A stretch of DNA of 64,000 nucleotides from JAIEPW01 sp964406035. GTDB taxonomy: Bacteria > Acidobacteriota > Terriglobia > Bryobacterales > Bryobacteraceae. The stretch lies in contig CAYOQB010000006.1 in the NCBI GenBank assembly GCA_964406035.1, positions 3,419 to 67,418 on the forward strand. Direction: 5' to 3'. Both the position numbers and the translations under genes were made by a program. The notes beneath the pieces were generated by a model. It ran no database searches and was not told the DNA's origin. It saw nothing but the letters and a program-made list of their open reading frames with translations. This document shows positions 34,723 through 43,497 of the stretch, in pieces; the stretch's first letter is position 1; every line of letters begins with the position of its first letter.

Positions 34723-35922
34723 TCAGTCCGGATCGGGAAAAAGACCAGGCATCCAGCGGGACGCGAGCGCCGCCGGGAACGCGAGCCTCAGGCTATCGCG
34801 CGGGCTGTCCGAGACCAGTATGCCCTTCTCCAGCAGCGCCGCGACTACCCGCCTTGCCTGGCGGTCTCCTGTGCCCAGGACCGAGGCGGCATCCGCGCGC
34901 CGTAGATCGCCGCGATAAAGCAGCGCCTCCAGCAGCAGGCCGGACGACGCCGGCAGCAGGCCAAGCCGGCTCTCCTCCTCCGCCCACAACAGGATGCGGG
35001 TTCGCAGCCGATCCGGCTGAACCAGGGTTTCCATAAATTTCACCTGGTCGATGCAAACTCCGAGGAAAAATTCCGTGAACCGCCCGAGCGCTTCTTCACT
35101 CAGAGTTCCCCGCCCGTCCAGGTCGTTACGCCGGGTCCGATCGCATTCGGCGAGCAATCGCTTGTACTCCTGAACACTCCGAGCCAACCCGCGCGCGACG
35201 GACCATACGCCACCTGTGTCCAGAAGATCCAGGAGTTGGGCGTGCGACATCAGCCGCGCCACGCGGCCGTTTCCGTCGAGAAAGGGGTGGATCCACAAAA
35301 GACGGTGGTGCGCCGCGGCGGTGGCAATCAGGGCTTCCGAAGGTCCCAGGCGGGCATAGACGGCCTCAAAACGGCTCAGGAAGCGAGGAACTGCTCCCGG
35401 GCTCACGGGGATGTGCCGTCCTACTTGCACATCGCGCGTCCGCACCTGGCCAGGCTCCACCCGAAGCCGCTCCCCGGTGGCGGAGTCTTCCACCATCAGC
35501 AGCGTTTCTGGCAAACGTGCGCAAAAACGCCGGTGCATTTCCAGGATCGCTTCCGACGTCACCGCCCTTCCCCCGCGAAGTGCCCCGCCGTCAATCCACT
35601 CCTGAAGCTCGATGTGAGCAATCGCTTCGATTTGCAGGTCGCGCTTTGCCGGTTCCGCGCTGTAGTCGTTCCTCAGTGCACGTTCGATGTCCACCGGATG
35701 GGTGTTGTGCCCCTCGATCAAATTGGAGTAGTAGCAGTTCATGCCCCGCACGAGGGCGGAGAGGCTGCGCACAACGCTCGGAGCAAGACTGCGACGGAAC
35801 CCGGCTGCACTCCGGGCGAGTTCGAAGGCCAAATCGTTCAGCCGGGGCCGGCCCGGGAACCGCTCGCCCAGCAGCAGCGGTTCCATTAACGGCACGAGTT
35901 CGCCTCGATCTTGTACTTCCAT
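34723..35922 (-). CDS. Fic-domain protein (probable AMPylator, class II self-inhibited)
   Basis: 399 aa. The Fic motif is complete, HPFLDGNGRVAR at 212-223 with His212 as catalytic base. An N-terminal inhibitory motif, SNLIEG (66-71, Ser-X3-Glu-Gly), marks a class II Fic whose Glu70 blocks the ATP site. A C-terminal winged helix follows (about 325-390), so it could regulate its own gene. Fic enzymes transfer AMP or other nucleotides to Ser, Thr or Tyr; the target is unknown. No antitoxin-like partner is adjacent. The in-frame stop upstream fixes ATG 35922 as the first usable start, which overlaps a 19-nt repeat. Confidence 0.9.
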   Translation of the reverse strand: MEVQDRGELVPLMEPLLLGERFPGRPRLNDLAFELARSAAGFRRSLAPSVVRSLSALVRGMNCYYSNLIEGHNTHPVDIERALRNDYSAEPAKRDLQIEAIAHIELQEWIDGGALRGGRAVTSEAILEMHRRFCARLPETLLMVEDSATGERLRVEPGQVRTRDVQVGRHIPVSPGAVPRFLSRFEAVYARLGPSEALIATAAAHHRLLWIHPFLDGNGRVARLMSHAQLLDLLDTGGVWSVARGLARSVQEYKRLLAECDRTRRNDLDGRGTLSEEALGRFTEFFLGVCIDQVKFMETLVQPDRLRTRILLWAEEESRLGLLPASSGLLLEALLYRGDLRRADAASVLGTGDRQARRVVAALLEKGILVSDSPRDSLRLAFPAALASRWMPGLFPDPD

Positions 35923-35939
35923 GTCCGCTTCGATGTCCG
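35921..35939. repeat. 19-nt direct repeat, copy 1, overlapping the fic start codon
   Basis: The repeat is ATGTCCG-CTTCG-ATGTCCG, so it contains a heptamer repeated after 5 nt. Its left end overlaps the fic start codon (minus strand CAT/ATG). The identical second copy lies 90 bp away. Confidence 0.9.
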
Positions 35940-35953
35940 TTCTCCACCAAGTG

Positions 35954-35963
35954 TAACATGTTA
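35954..35963. promoter_or_regulatory. Palindrome TAACATGTTA in the fic upstream region
   Basis: A perfect 10-nt palindrome lies 32 nt upstream of the fic ATG, between the two copies of the 19-nt repeat. It could be an operator; no binding partner is known. No confident -10/-35 pair was found. Confidence 0.3.
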
Positions 35964-36010
35964 GGTATGTGAATACTTATGCGAAAGCTAAGTTTCCTGA
36001 GGCCGGTTGA

Positions 36011-36029
36011 ATGTCCGCTTCGATGTCCG
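36011..36029. repeat. 19-nt direct repeat, copy 2, after the tolC-like stop codon
   Basis: Identical to 35921-35939. It begins 2 nt after the end of the TolC-like gene (minus-strand stop at 36032), so the two copies bracket the short region that should hold the fic promoter. Confidence 0.9.
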
Positions 36030-36031
36030 GT

Positions 36032-37561
36032 TTATGGCACCGGCCGGGCGATCGCCAGATCGTATAGCGCCAGCGCCAGGAAATAGTCCGCGATCGCGGA
36101 TACTTCACGATTCTGGGCGTCGGCCGTGGTCTGCTCCCGCAGGTTCACCAGAAACAGCGTCGAATCGCCGAGCTGAAAGCGGTCACGCTCCAGTTCCTCG
36201 AGCTGCCGGGCTACGTCGATCTCCTGGCGGATGAGCTGCACCCGCTGGAACGCCGCGCGCACGCCGGACATGGCGTCCTGGACTTCGGCCACAATCTGAT
36301 CCCGCAGAAAGCGCTCGCGCTGTTCCAGTTGCATCAGCTTCGCCTCGGTGGAGGCGAGCTTCCCGGTAGCCTCGCGGCGTTGCAGCGGCAGGTCGAAGTT
36401 GACTCCGGTCCGCACTTCCTGCGGACCGCGCAAAACGCGGTTGGCGTCCCCGAACCCGTTGTAGAAGCCGACACCCAGATCGACGGCCGGCAGGCGCTGG
36501 TTGCGGAACAGTTGCGCCTCCACCCGGAGCTGATCGCCCTGGCTGATCAGGCGTTGCAGTTCCGGACGCCGCCGCAGGGCGAGCGTGACATCGGCGCTCA
36601 GGCGCTCTTCCGGGAATTCGGCGACAGCCGGAAACAGCGCCGGCAACTGATTCGCCTCCGGCAGCAGCGCCTGGCCGTTGGCATCGCGATAAAACAACGA
36701 CAGATCGATGGCAGTGAGCTGCAGCAGGCGTTCCGCCTCCACCAGCGAGGAGCGCCGCTGCAGAATGGCGCGATTGTTGTCGATCACTTCGACCCTTGGA
36801 ATCTGCCCCGCCTCGAAGCTGTCGCGCAGAATCTGATCGCGCGCCAGAGCGATGTCCAGCAGGGACTTGGCCACCTGGTAGCGCTGCCCCGCGGCCACCC
36901 AGGACCAGTAGCGCCGCGTGGCGAGCTGATTCACGATCAACTGCTGCTGCTGGATTCCGAGGTTGGCCACCGCGCGTCCGATTTCCGCCCGGCGCAGGTC
37001 GGCGCGGCGCTGGTCGATGGTCCGGTCGCGGAACAGCGGCAGCCTGAAGCCGGTCTCGAACTCGCCGTCCTGCCGGGTCTGCAGCTTTCCTTCATAGCTG
37101 GGAAACGAGCCGCGTCCCACGCGATAACCGCTGTAGTATCGCAAGCCCTGGTAGGGGGTCGCCTGCTCCAGGAACGCGCCGGCGATATTGTTGTTGTAGA
37201 AGCCGAACTGGTCCGTTTCGAAATTCGCGGAGAGCCGCAGGTCGAACTTGCCCAGCGCCGCCAGCAGTTCCGCGTCGGCGACATCCTGATCGAAAAGCGC
37301 CGCCAGCAGCGGCGGATAGTTGCGGCGGACGCTTTCGAGCAGGGCTTCCAGGGTCAGCGCCGTGCGCGCGCCGGGCGCCTGGTTGCTGGCCCGCGAGGGC
37401 GGCATCGCCTCACTGCGCGGGGCGAGTTGCCCGGGTTGGATGTTGGGACGCGGCGTAGACTGATAGCGGTCCGGAAGCCGGAAGCGCGGCTGGCCGAGGC
37501 TGAACTCCGTCGTCTGCGCCTGAAGAATCGCCGCCAGCAGCAAGCAACTGGCCAGCCTCAC
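36032..37561 (-). CDS. TolC-family outer-membrane channel
   Basis: 509 aa with a signal peptide (MRLASCLLLAAILQAQ), a Pro/Ser/Gln-rich region (about 22-70) and the two repeated OEP-type helical hairpin regions (about 70-280 and 290-500). It ends in a helix typical of TolC homologues. It forms the outer-membrane duct of a tripartite exporter with the HlyD-like adaptor and the ABC protein. Its start overlaps the adaptor stop by 4 nt. Transcription runs from the ABC gene through the adaptor to here. Confidence 0.9.
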   Translation of the reverse strand: MRLASCLLLAAILQAQTTEFSLGQPRFRLPDRYQSTPRPNIQPGQLAPRSEAMPPSRASNQAPGARTALTLEALLESVRRNYPPLLAALFDQDVADAELLAALGKFDLRLSANFETDQFGFYNNNIAGAFLEQATPYQGLRYYSGYRVGRGSFPSYEGKLQTRQDGEFETGFRLPLFRDRTIDQRRADLRRAEIGRAVANLGIQQQQLIVNQLATRRYWSWVAAGQRYQVAKSLLDIALARDQILRDSFEAGQIPRVEVIDNNRAILQRRSSLVEAERLLQLTAIDLSLFYRDANGQALLPEANQLPALFPAVAEFPEERLSADVTLALRRRPELQRLISQGDQLRVEAQLFRNQRLPAVDLGVGFYNGFGDANRVLRGPQEVRTGVNFDLPLQRREATGKLASTEAKLMQLEQRERFLRDQIVAEVQDAMSGVRAAFQRVQLIRQEIDVARQLEELERDRFQLGDSTLFLVNLREQTTADAQNREVSAIADYFLALALYDLAIARPVP

Positions 37562-38934
37562 TTCTTCTTCTCCTCCCGTGAGATGCCGGTGGCGCCGGGC
37601 TCATCCGGGGCGATGCTGGGCGGGAAGCCGTTAAACTGCCGCCACAGCTCGAATCCAAGCGGCACCACCCGCAACAGTACCCAGCCATTCGCGCGAACAC
37701 CCTGGCGCAGGTACAACTTTGACGGCCAGGGTTTATCGTCGGGGTCCGGCCCCACCAGAATGCGGAAGTCGCCCCGCCCGTCGTCGGTGGCGTCGATCAG
37801 CTTCACCACGCCGCCGAAGGTTCCCACCGCCACCGCGGGCCAGCCCACGAACTGCACGGCGGGCCAGCCTTCGAATTGCAGCCGGACCTTTTCACCCACG
37901 GCGATCAGCGGCATGTCGTTACCCTTCACCTTCAGCTCCACCGTCTGGGCGTCGGAGTCCGGCACGAGTTCCACCACTGGATCGCCGGCTTTCAGAAGCT
38001 GCGATCCCGGCTGCGCCAGCAGCCGGAATACGGTGCCGTCGCGCGGAGCCACCACTTCCTGGGTCAACTGGCGATTGATTCGAATGGAGATCTGGGCTTC
38101 CGCCGACTTCGCGTTGGCGACATCGCCTTGAGCGGCGTTCAGCAGCGCCCGGGCGCTTTCAATGGAGCTCTTGAAATCGTTCTCAATCCGCTGCCGCTCG
38201 GCTTCGAGTGCCTGCTGATGATTGCGGGCGGCATTCAGACTGTTCTTGGCGCGGGCCAGTTCGGCGCGGTGGCGTTCAAAGTCATTCTGCGCCAGTTCCA
38301 GGTCACGAGTGGAGCGCAACCCTTTTTGATTCAGAGTCTTAGTGCGCTCCAGGTTGAGCTGGGCGGTGACCAGGTTGGATTCCGCGGCCTCCTGGAAGCG
38401 CTCCGCCGCGGCCACCTGCTCCACAGCCGCCTGAATCCGTGCCGCTGCGGACTCGAGCGAGTTGCGCCCTGACCCTTCCGTGGCCAGAATTTGGCTCCGA
38501 ATGGCGTCCACGCGGCCTTGCGCGGCATTCAGGCGGTCTAAAACGGCGCGCTGATCACGCTTCAGGTTGTCCAGAATGGTGGGATCGTTGTCGGAGATTT
38601 CAAACAGCGGGTCGCCTTTCCGAACATGAGTGCCTTCAATGACATAGCTCTTTACGACGCGGCCCTCCACGGGGGCGGCGATCAACTGGTGGCGTTCGTC
38701 CGGCGTATACGCGATTACCCGGCCTTCACCGGTGACACTCTGCTGCCAGGGCACAAACCCCAGCCCGATCATCAGGGCGGTCAAGAGTCCGGCCAGCGAC
38801 CATGCCAGCCGGCTGATGGCCGGCGGCGAGGGTACCCGATCCAGGGCCGGCAGGCGGTCCATGCCCACCAACTCCACCAGCCGGTCGGCGCGGCGGGAGG
38901 TTTGGGTTACGGGAGATTCCAGCGTAGTCTTCAT
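37558..38934 (-). CDS. HlyD-family periplasmic adaptor
   Basis: 458 aa: a cytoplasmic N-terminus, one TM helix (about 43-65), a split lipoyl domain (HQLIAAPVEGRV near the N-terminus and VVAPRDGTVFRL later), a long coiled-coil hairpin between them (about 125-285), and a beta-barrel domain. This matches membrane fusion proteins of type I secretion and peptide exporters. It lies 20 nt downstream of the ABC gene and overlaps the TolC gene. Confidence 0.9.
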   Translation of the reverse strand: MKTTLESPVTQTSRRADRLVELVGMDRLPALDRVPSPPAISRLAWSLAGLLTALMIGLGFVPWQQSVTGEGRVIAYTPDERHQLIAAPVEGRVVKSYVIEGTHVRKGDPLFEISDNDPTILDNLKRDQRAVLDRLNAAQGRVDAIRSQILATEGSGRNSLESAAARIQAAVEQVAAAERFQEAAESNLVTAQLNLERTKTLNQKGLRSTRDLELAQNDFERHRAELARAKNSLNAARNHQQALEAERQRIENDFKSSIESARALLNAAQGDVANAKSAEAQISIRINRQLTQEVVAPRDGTVFRLLAQPGSQLLKAGDPVVELVPDSDAQTVELKVKGNDMPLIAVGEKVRLQFEGWPAVQFVGWPAVAVGTFGGVVKLIDATDDGRGDFRILVGPDPDDKPWPSKLYLRQGVRANGWVLLRVVPLGFELWRQFNGFPPSIAPDEPGATGISREEKKK

Positions 38935-38954
38935 GCGATCTTCTCTCGTTTCGT

Positions 38955-40718
38955 TTAGCGGCGCTGGCGGCGCAGCACCAGCCGTCCGCTGGTTATCTCA
39001 TAGACGCGGTCGCACTGGCGCATCACGTCGTCCTCGGCGGAAGCGACAATCAGCGTCCACGGGGCCTCGCGGGAAAACAGCGTGTCCAGCAGGACATCGC
39101 GCTCGCGGGCGTCCCGGACCGTGTCGAGCGACTCGTCGGCGATCAGCAGACGAGGCCGGTTCAGAATGGCGCGGGCGAAACGGAGCCGGATGGCTTGCCC
39201 CGCGGAAAGCGGATAGCCCTCGGGAGCGAGCATTGTGTTCAGCCCGTCCGGCAGCGCCTGAATCTCTTCCAGCAAGCCGACGGATGCCAGCGCCGCCTGC
39301 ACCTCCGCGAGGCTGACGTCCTGGCAGCCGAGGGTGGCGTTGTCGTACACGCTGGCGCTGAAAATCTCCGGCTCGCGAACCAGCGAAATCCCGCTGCGCA
39401 GCGCGTCGCGGCGAATGGCCCGCATGTCGAGCCCGTCGATCTCCACCACGCCGTGCTCCGGCTCATTCAAGCCATAGAGAATATTGAGCAGCGTGGTCTT
39501 GCCGCCGCCGGAGTTGCCGGTGAGGCAGATGCGCGAGCCCGGCTCGACAAACCAGTTGATCTCCGACAGCACGCCTTGCCGCGAGCCGTAGCTGAAGGCG
39601 ACCTGTTTCAATTCCAACCCCGCGGGGCTGTCGGGCTGGCGCATGACCTCGCCGCCGGCCGGCTCCAGCGGCAGATCGATCAGGTAGCCTAGCTTGTCGA
39701 GCGATGCCTGGAGATCGTAGAAAAGCTCTAACTGCTTACCAAACTTTGAGATACCGCTGATCACGGCCGTTACCACCAGCTCCGCGGCCACCAGTTGGCC
39801 AAGCGTCAACTGGCGCTGGATCACCAGCCAGCCGCCGATGCCCAGCAGCGCCGCGGAGGCAATCGCCTGCAGTGTAAGGAAGCTTACGATCTGCCGCATC
39901 AGAATCCGGAAGTGGTTGACCCGGTAGGCCAGCCAGGTCTGCGTCAGGTCGTCGGTGCGTTCCAGCGCGTAGGCCATGCCGCGGGGGTTCTTGAAAGTGA
40001 TCTGGTTCTTCGCAACCTCTTCAAACCAAGCCACTATGGCATATTTGGCTTTGGATTCCTTAATTGCCGTTTCCACCGCTCCGGAGCTGAGCGGGAACAG
40101 GATCAGGAGAATAAACGCGAGCAGCAGGATGTCGAAGACCAGCAGCCACGGGTGGTAGACCCCGAGGAGGATCATGGCGATAACCGTGCTCATGAAGATC
40201 GACAAGCCGTCGACGATCAGCGTGGCGCAGTTCTTCTGCAAGGTCACGACATCGAGGAAGCGGTTGACCAGTTCCGGCCCGTGCTGCTCCTGAAACGCCT
40301 CGCCGCGGACCCGGACCAAGCGGTGAATGACCTTAGCGGCTACCCTGACGAAAATCCGCCGCTGGATCAGTTCGACGACGTAGGTTCGCAAGGCGGTGAA
40401 CACCGTGGAGAGCCCCAAACCGGCCAAAACCACCAGCGAGAGAATCACCAGCGGCTGTAAAAGGTTGCCAAAGGCAACGGTATTCACCAGCGTCTGGGTG
40501 GCGATGGGGATAACCAGGGAGAGCAGCGCGATGACGACGGAGTAGATCACCGCTACCCAAACGTCGTGACGCTCGACGCGGATCAGACTCTTGACGCGCT
40601 CCCAAGGGGAAACGCCGTGATATACGTGCCCGCCCTCGTCATCGTGATGGCCGCCAGGACCGCGCGGGGCGTGGGGTGAGTGGCCGTTGCGGGAGTGGAG
40701 GTCAGCGTGGGTCGCCAT
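38955..40718 (-). CDS. Exporter-type ABC transporter with degenerate nucleotide-binding domain
   Basis: 587 aa, half-transporter: a His-rich cytoplasmic N-terminus (8 His within residues 4-34), six TM helices (about 55-335), then an NBD. Walker A (401-409, GNSGGGKTT) and Walker B with Asp528-Glu529 are intact. The signature is LSAGQ (504-508) instead of LSGGQ. The Q-loop reads LVREPEIF (446-453), with Arg where Gln is expected, and the H-loop reads VASAED (558-563), with Ala561 where the switch His is expected. The D-loop is shortened. It lacks a C39 peptidase domain. With the adaptor and TolC it forms a tripartite exporter, but no cargo gene is obvious. Confidence 0.88.
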   Translation of the reverse strand: MATHADLHSRNGHSPHAPRGPGGHHDDEGGHVYHGVSPWERVKSLIRVERHDVWVAVIYSVVIALLSLVIPIATQTLVNTVAFGNLLQPLVILSLVVLAGLGLSTVFTALRTYVVELIQRRIFVRVAAKVIHRLVRVRGEAFQEQHGPELVNRFLDVVTLQKNCATLIVDGLSIFMSTVIAMILLGVYHPWLLVFDILLLAFILLILFPLSSGAVETAIKESKAKYAIVAWFEEVAKNQITFKNPRGMAYALERTDDLTQTWLAYRVNHFRILMRQIVSFLTLQAIASAALLGIGGWLVIQRQLTLGQLVAAELVVTAVISGISKFGKQLELFYDLQASLDKLGYLIDLPLEPAGGEVMRQPDSPAGLELKQVAFSYGSRQGVLSEINWFVEPGSRICLTGNSGGGKTTLLNILYGLNEPEHGVVEIDGLDMRAIRRDALRSGISLVREPEIFSASVYDNATLGCQDVSLAEVQAALASVGLLEEIQALPDGLNTMLAPEGYPLSAGQAIRLRFARAILNRPRLLIADESLDTVRDARERDVLLDTLFSREAPWTLIVASAEDDVMRQCDRVYEITSGRLVLRRQRR

Positions 40719-40835
40719 GAGTCTTGCGCGATCTGGTCAATTATCAACGATATGCGATTTACGCGCGAGGAAGCGCAGCAATTCTCGCTCCTTACCGATG
40801 CCGATTGCGCCCGCCGAGTTTCAATAATCTGAACA

Positions 40836-40847
40836 AATATTAATATT
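40836..40847. promoter_or_regulatory. AT-rich palindrome AATATTAATATT
   Basis: A perfect 12-nt palindrome in an otherwise GC-rich window. It overlaps the TAA of the hydrolase gene and lies in the 127-nt gap (40719-40845) upstream of the ABC exporter operon. It could be part of that operon's promoter or an operator. Confidence 0.3.
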
Positions 40848-41727
40848 ACGAAAGTCGTTGTATGAATCCGCGAATGAGATGATTCACGCGATCCGGTTGC
40901 TCGTTGACCACCCAATGGCTGCCGTCCGGTATCCGTTCCAGGGTGAGGTCGGGCACGAACTGTTCCAGACCGCCGAGATTGCCGGTGAGCAAGGCTTTGT
41001 CGCGCTCCCCCCAAATGACCAGTGTAGGAACACGGACGGTAAGTTTCTCGGGCGGGATGTCGAAGGGAGGCAGAGTCTCGCCGGCACGCGCCGGGCCGGC
41101 CTGGGCCGCCCGATAGTAGTTGAGGCCGCCGGTGAGAGCGCCGGGCTGCGCCCAGGCCTGCAGATACTGGTCCTGATCGGCTTCCGACAGGATGCCTTTC
41201 TTCAGGCCCCAGCCTAGCACCATTTTCCGCAGCATCTCGAAATTGTTCGCCGACAGTATGTTTTCCGCCTCCGGAGTGCGGAACATGAGCATGTACTCGC
41301 TGGCTTTCTGCTGCTCCGGGTTGTCGCGCAGTTCACGGGAGAAGATGCCGGGGTGGGGCGCGTTGATAATCACCAGCCCTTTGAGAGTGCCGGGATGCTG
41401 CATGGCGTAGGCCCAGGCGGTGGCGCCGCCCCAATCGTGGGCCACCAGCACAAACTTCTCGCCGGGTTTCAGGTGTTCCGCAAGCTGCCGCAGATCCTCC
41501 ACCAGGTGCTTCACGCGGTACTGCTCCACGGCTTCCGGTTTGGAGGACAGGTTGTAGCCGCGGGTGTCCGGCGCGACCGCCAGGTGATCCTTGCCGAACT
41601 CGGGCAACTGGCTGCGCCACTCGTACCAGAACTCGGGGAAGCCATGCACAAACAGGATCAGCGGTCCGTCACCTTCGGCGGCGTAGTGCAGCCGGACGCC
41701 GTTCACTTCCGCGTAGCGATGTTCCAT
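40846..41727 (-). CDS. Alpha/beta hydrolase, epoxide-hydrolase-like
   Basis: 293 aa from ATG 41727; the longer upstream frame is a shadow of the next gene. The fold is typical: an oxyanion-hole motif HGFPEFWYEW (28-37), nucleophile Asp98 in VAHDWGG, and the catalytic His271 in DGSHWV. An Asp nucleophile marks epoxide hydrolases and haloalkane dehalogenases; HGFP favours epoxide hydrolase. The substrate is unknown. A leaderless-type -10 (TAGAGT) precedes the ATG. Confidence 0.88.
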   Translation of the reverse strand: MEHRYAEVNGVRLHYAAEGDGPLILFVHGFPEFWYEWRSQLPEFGKDHLAVAPDTRGYNLSSKPEAVEQYRVKHLVEDLRQLAEHLKPGEKFVLVAHDWGGATAWAYAMQHPGTLKGLVIINAPHPGIFSRELRDNPEQQKASEYMLMFRTPEAENILSANNFEMLRKMVLGWGLKKGILSEADQDQYLQAWAQPGALTGGLNYYRAAQAGPARAGETLPPFDIPPEKLTVRVPTLVIWGERDKALLTGNLGGLEQFVPDLTLERIPDGSHWVVNEQPDRVNHLIRGFIQRLS

Positions 41728-41734
41728 TGCCGTT

Positions 41735-41740
41735 ACTCTA
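41735..41740 (-). promoter_or_regulatory. Putative leaderless-type -10 (TAGAGT) for the epoxide-hydrolase-like gene
   Basis: On the minus strand TAGAGT ends 7 nt before the ATG at 41727, and the interval (AACGGCA) contains no Shine-Dalgarno. It overlaps the stop codon of the DJ-1/PfpI gene. Confidence 0.35.
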
Positions 41741-42331
41741 ACTGTTTGCGCGAGGCCACGGATACTCGATGTAACCGGCCATGGCGGCGGCGGTGTCCTG
41801 GCCGAGGAGCCGCGCGACGATATGGAAGGACATGTCGATGCCGCTGGCGACGCCGGCGGAGGTGACCACGCGGCCGTTGTCGACGACGCGGCGGTCCTCA
41901 TGGATCGTCGTGTTGGGCGCGGCCTTGCGCAGCTCGGCGATGGCCAGGTGGTGCGTGGTGGCTGCGAGTCCGTCGAGCAATCCGGCCCGCCCGAGCAGCA
42001 GCGATCCGGTGCAAACGGACAGCAGCAACTCCGCCTTCTGCTGGGTAGCTTCGATCCATTCGAGTACCGCGCGGTCCTCCATCAGGGGACGCGTTCCATA
42101 ACCGCCGGGGATCAGCAGGATGTCGGGCTGGGGGCAGTCGGAAAAAGCGTAAGCCGGATTGACGCTGAGGCCGTTGCGGGCGTTGATGGGTTGATGCGTT
42201 CGGCCGACGGTGAAGACTTCGAAGGGCTGCGGCTGCACGCGGGCGCCGGTGACGGCGAAGACTTCAAAGGGGCCGGCGAAATCCAGCACCTCCACTTCGT
42301 CAAAGATAAAGATCGCGACCTTCCTTGGCAT
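41738..42331 (-). CDS. DJ-1/PfpI-family protein (isonitrile-hydratase/AraC-N-domain-like)
   Basis: 197 aa covering one GATase1-like domain. The reactive Cys107 sits in the nucleophile elbow SVCTGSLLLGRAGLLDG, with an acidic residue of the active site near the N-terminus (LDFAGPFEVF). The fold and length match the isonitrile hydratase (InhA) group and the N-terminal domains of some AraC regulators; no DNA-binding domain is attached here. Divergent from the phosphonate module, with a 41-nt gap. Confidence 0.85.
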   Translation of the reverse strand: MPRKVAIFIFDEVEVLDFAGPFEVFAVTGARVQPQPFEVFTVGRTHQPINARNGLSVNPAYAFSDCPQPDILLIPGGYGTRPLMEDRAVLEWIEATQQKAELLLSVCTGSLLLGRAGLLDGLAATTHHLAIAELRKAAPNTTIHEDRRVVDNGRVVTSAGVASGIDMSFHIVARLLGQDTAAAMAGYIEYPWPRANS

Positions 42332-42372
42332 TGCTTCTCAACATACACTAGCCTCATGCGGGCGCGTGCCGA

Positions 42373-43497
42373 ATGAACCGGACGGCGGACATCGCGGTGG
42401 TGGGCGCGGGGATCGCGGGACTGGCGCACGCCTACATCGCGGCCAAGGCAGGCAAGCGCGTGGTGGTATTCGAGAAGTCGCCGGCGGCGATGGGCGCTTC
42501 GCCTCGCAACTTCGGCCTGATCTGGCCCATCGGGCAGCCTCCGGGCGAGATGCATGAGACGGCGATGCGCAGCCGCGCACTGTGGCTGGAGGCGTTGGAA
42601 GCGGCGGCGATCCCGTACCACCTGACCGGTTCGATTCACGCCGCGCATCGGGAAGATGAAGCGGAGGTGGCGCGCGAGTTCGCCGCGATCGCGCCGGGGG
42701 CGGGCTACGAGTGCGAGTGGCTGAGTCGGGACCGGGCGCTGGAAGTCAGCCGCGGAGTGAACCCGGATGGCTTGCTGGGCGCGCTGTGGAGTCCGACGGA
42801 GCTGACGGTGGATCCGGCGGAGGTGATCGGAAGGTTCCCGGATTTCCTGCGGGAGCGCCATGGCGTGGAGTTCCGCTTCTCCACCTGCGTGCGCGGCATC
42901 GAACTTCCGCGGGTGGAAGCGGGCGGCGAAAGCTGGGAGGCGGAGATGGCGATCGTCTGCGTGGGCGATGAGTTCGGCACGCTGTATCCGGAGTTGTTCG
43001 CGAACAGCGGAATCACAAGGGTGAAGCTGCAGATGATGTCGACGCCGCGGCAGCCGGACGCCTGGCAGCTCGGACCGGCTTTAGCCGGAGGCTTGACGCT
43101 GCGCTTCTACCCTTCGTTCCGGATGTGTTCGACGCTGCCCGCGCTGGAAAAGCGCGTGGCGGAGGAGATGCCCGAGTACGACCGATGGGGGATTCACGTG
43201 ATGATCTCGCAGCGGCCATCGGGCGAACTGACGATCGGCGATTCGCACGAGTACGGACTCGCCGTGGATTTCCTGGACAAGCCCGAGGTCGATGAGCTGA
43301 TCCTCGACTACGCGCGGAAGCTGGCTTGCTTGCCGGAATTCAGCATCGCGCGGCGGTGGCACGGGGTGTACGCGAAACATCCCGCGCTGCCGTTCGTGCG
43401 CATGAGCCCCGCGCCCGGCGTGGAGGTGATCACGGCCTTGGGTGGCGCGGGCATGACCTTGTCATTCGGACTCGCCGAAAGGACGCTGGCGGTATGA
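42373..43497 (+). CDS. FAD-dependent oxidoreductase of phosphonate catabolism (TIGR03364-type)
   Basis: 374 aa DAO-fold flavoenzyme. The dinucleotide motif is VVGAGIAGLAHAYIAA near the N-terminus; the end is GGAGMTLSFGLAE. The direct 4-nt overlap with a phosphonoacetaldehyde hydrolase places it in the TIGR03364 group linked to 2-aminoethylphosphonate breakdown. It would oxidise the amine (or an N-methylated form) to phosphonoacetaldehyde. No aminotransferase (PhnW) is in the window, so it may replace that step; the substrate is inferred from context. Confidence 0.82.
   Translation: MNRTADIAVVGAGIAGLAHAYIAAKAGKRVVVFEKSPAAMGASPRNFGLIWPIGQPPGEMHETAMRSRALWLEALEAAAIPYHLTGSIHAAHREDEAEVAREFAAIAPGAGYECEWLSRDRALEVSRGVNPDGLLGALWSPTELTVDPAEVIGRFPDFLRERHGVEFRFSTCVRGIELPRVEAGGESWEAEMAIVCVGDEFGTLYPELFANSGITRVKLQMMSTPRQPDAWQLGPALAGGLTLRFYPSFRMCSTLPALEKRVAEEMPEYDRWGIHVMISQRPSGELTIGDSHEYGLAVDFLDKPEVDELILDYARKLACLPEFSIARRWHGVYAKHPALPFVRMSPAPGVEVITALGGAGMTLSFGLAERTLAV

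Noticed and set aside
34723..35922. Toxin-antitoxin reading of the Fic gene
   Set aside because: The inhibitory SNLIEG motif is inside the Fic protein itself and no small antitoxin gene overlaps either end.
40836..40847. AATATTAATATT as a terminator
   Set aside because: It is AT-only, would form a weak hairpin and overlaps a stop codon; an operator or promoter role is more likely, though unproven.
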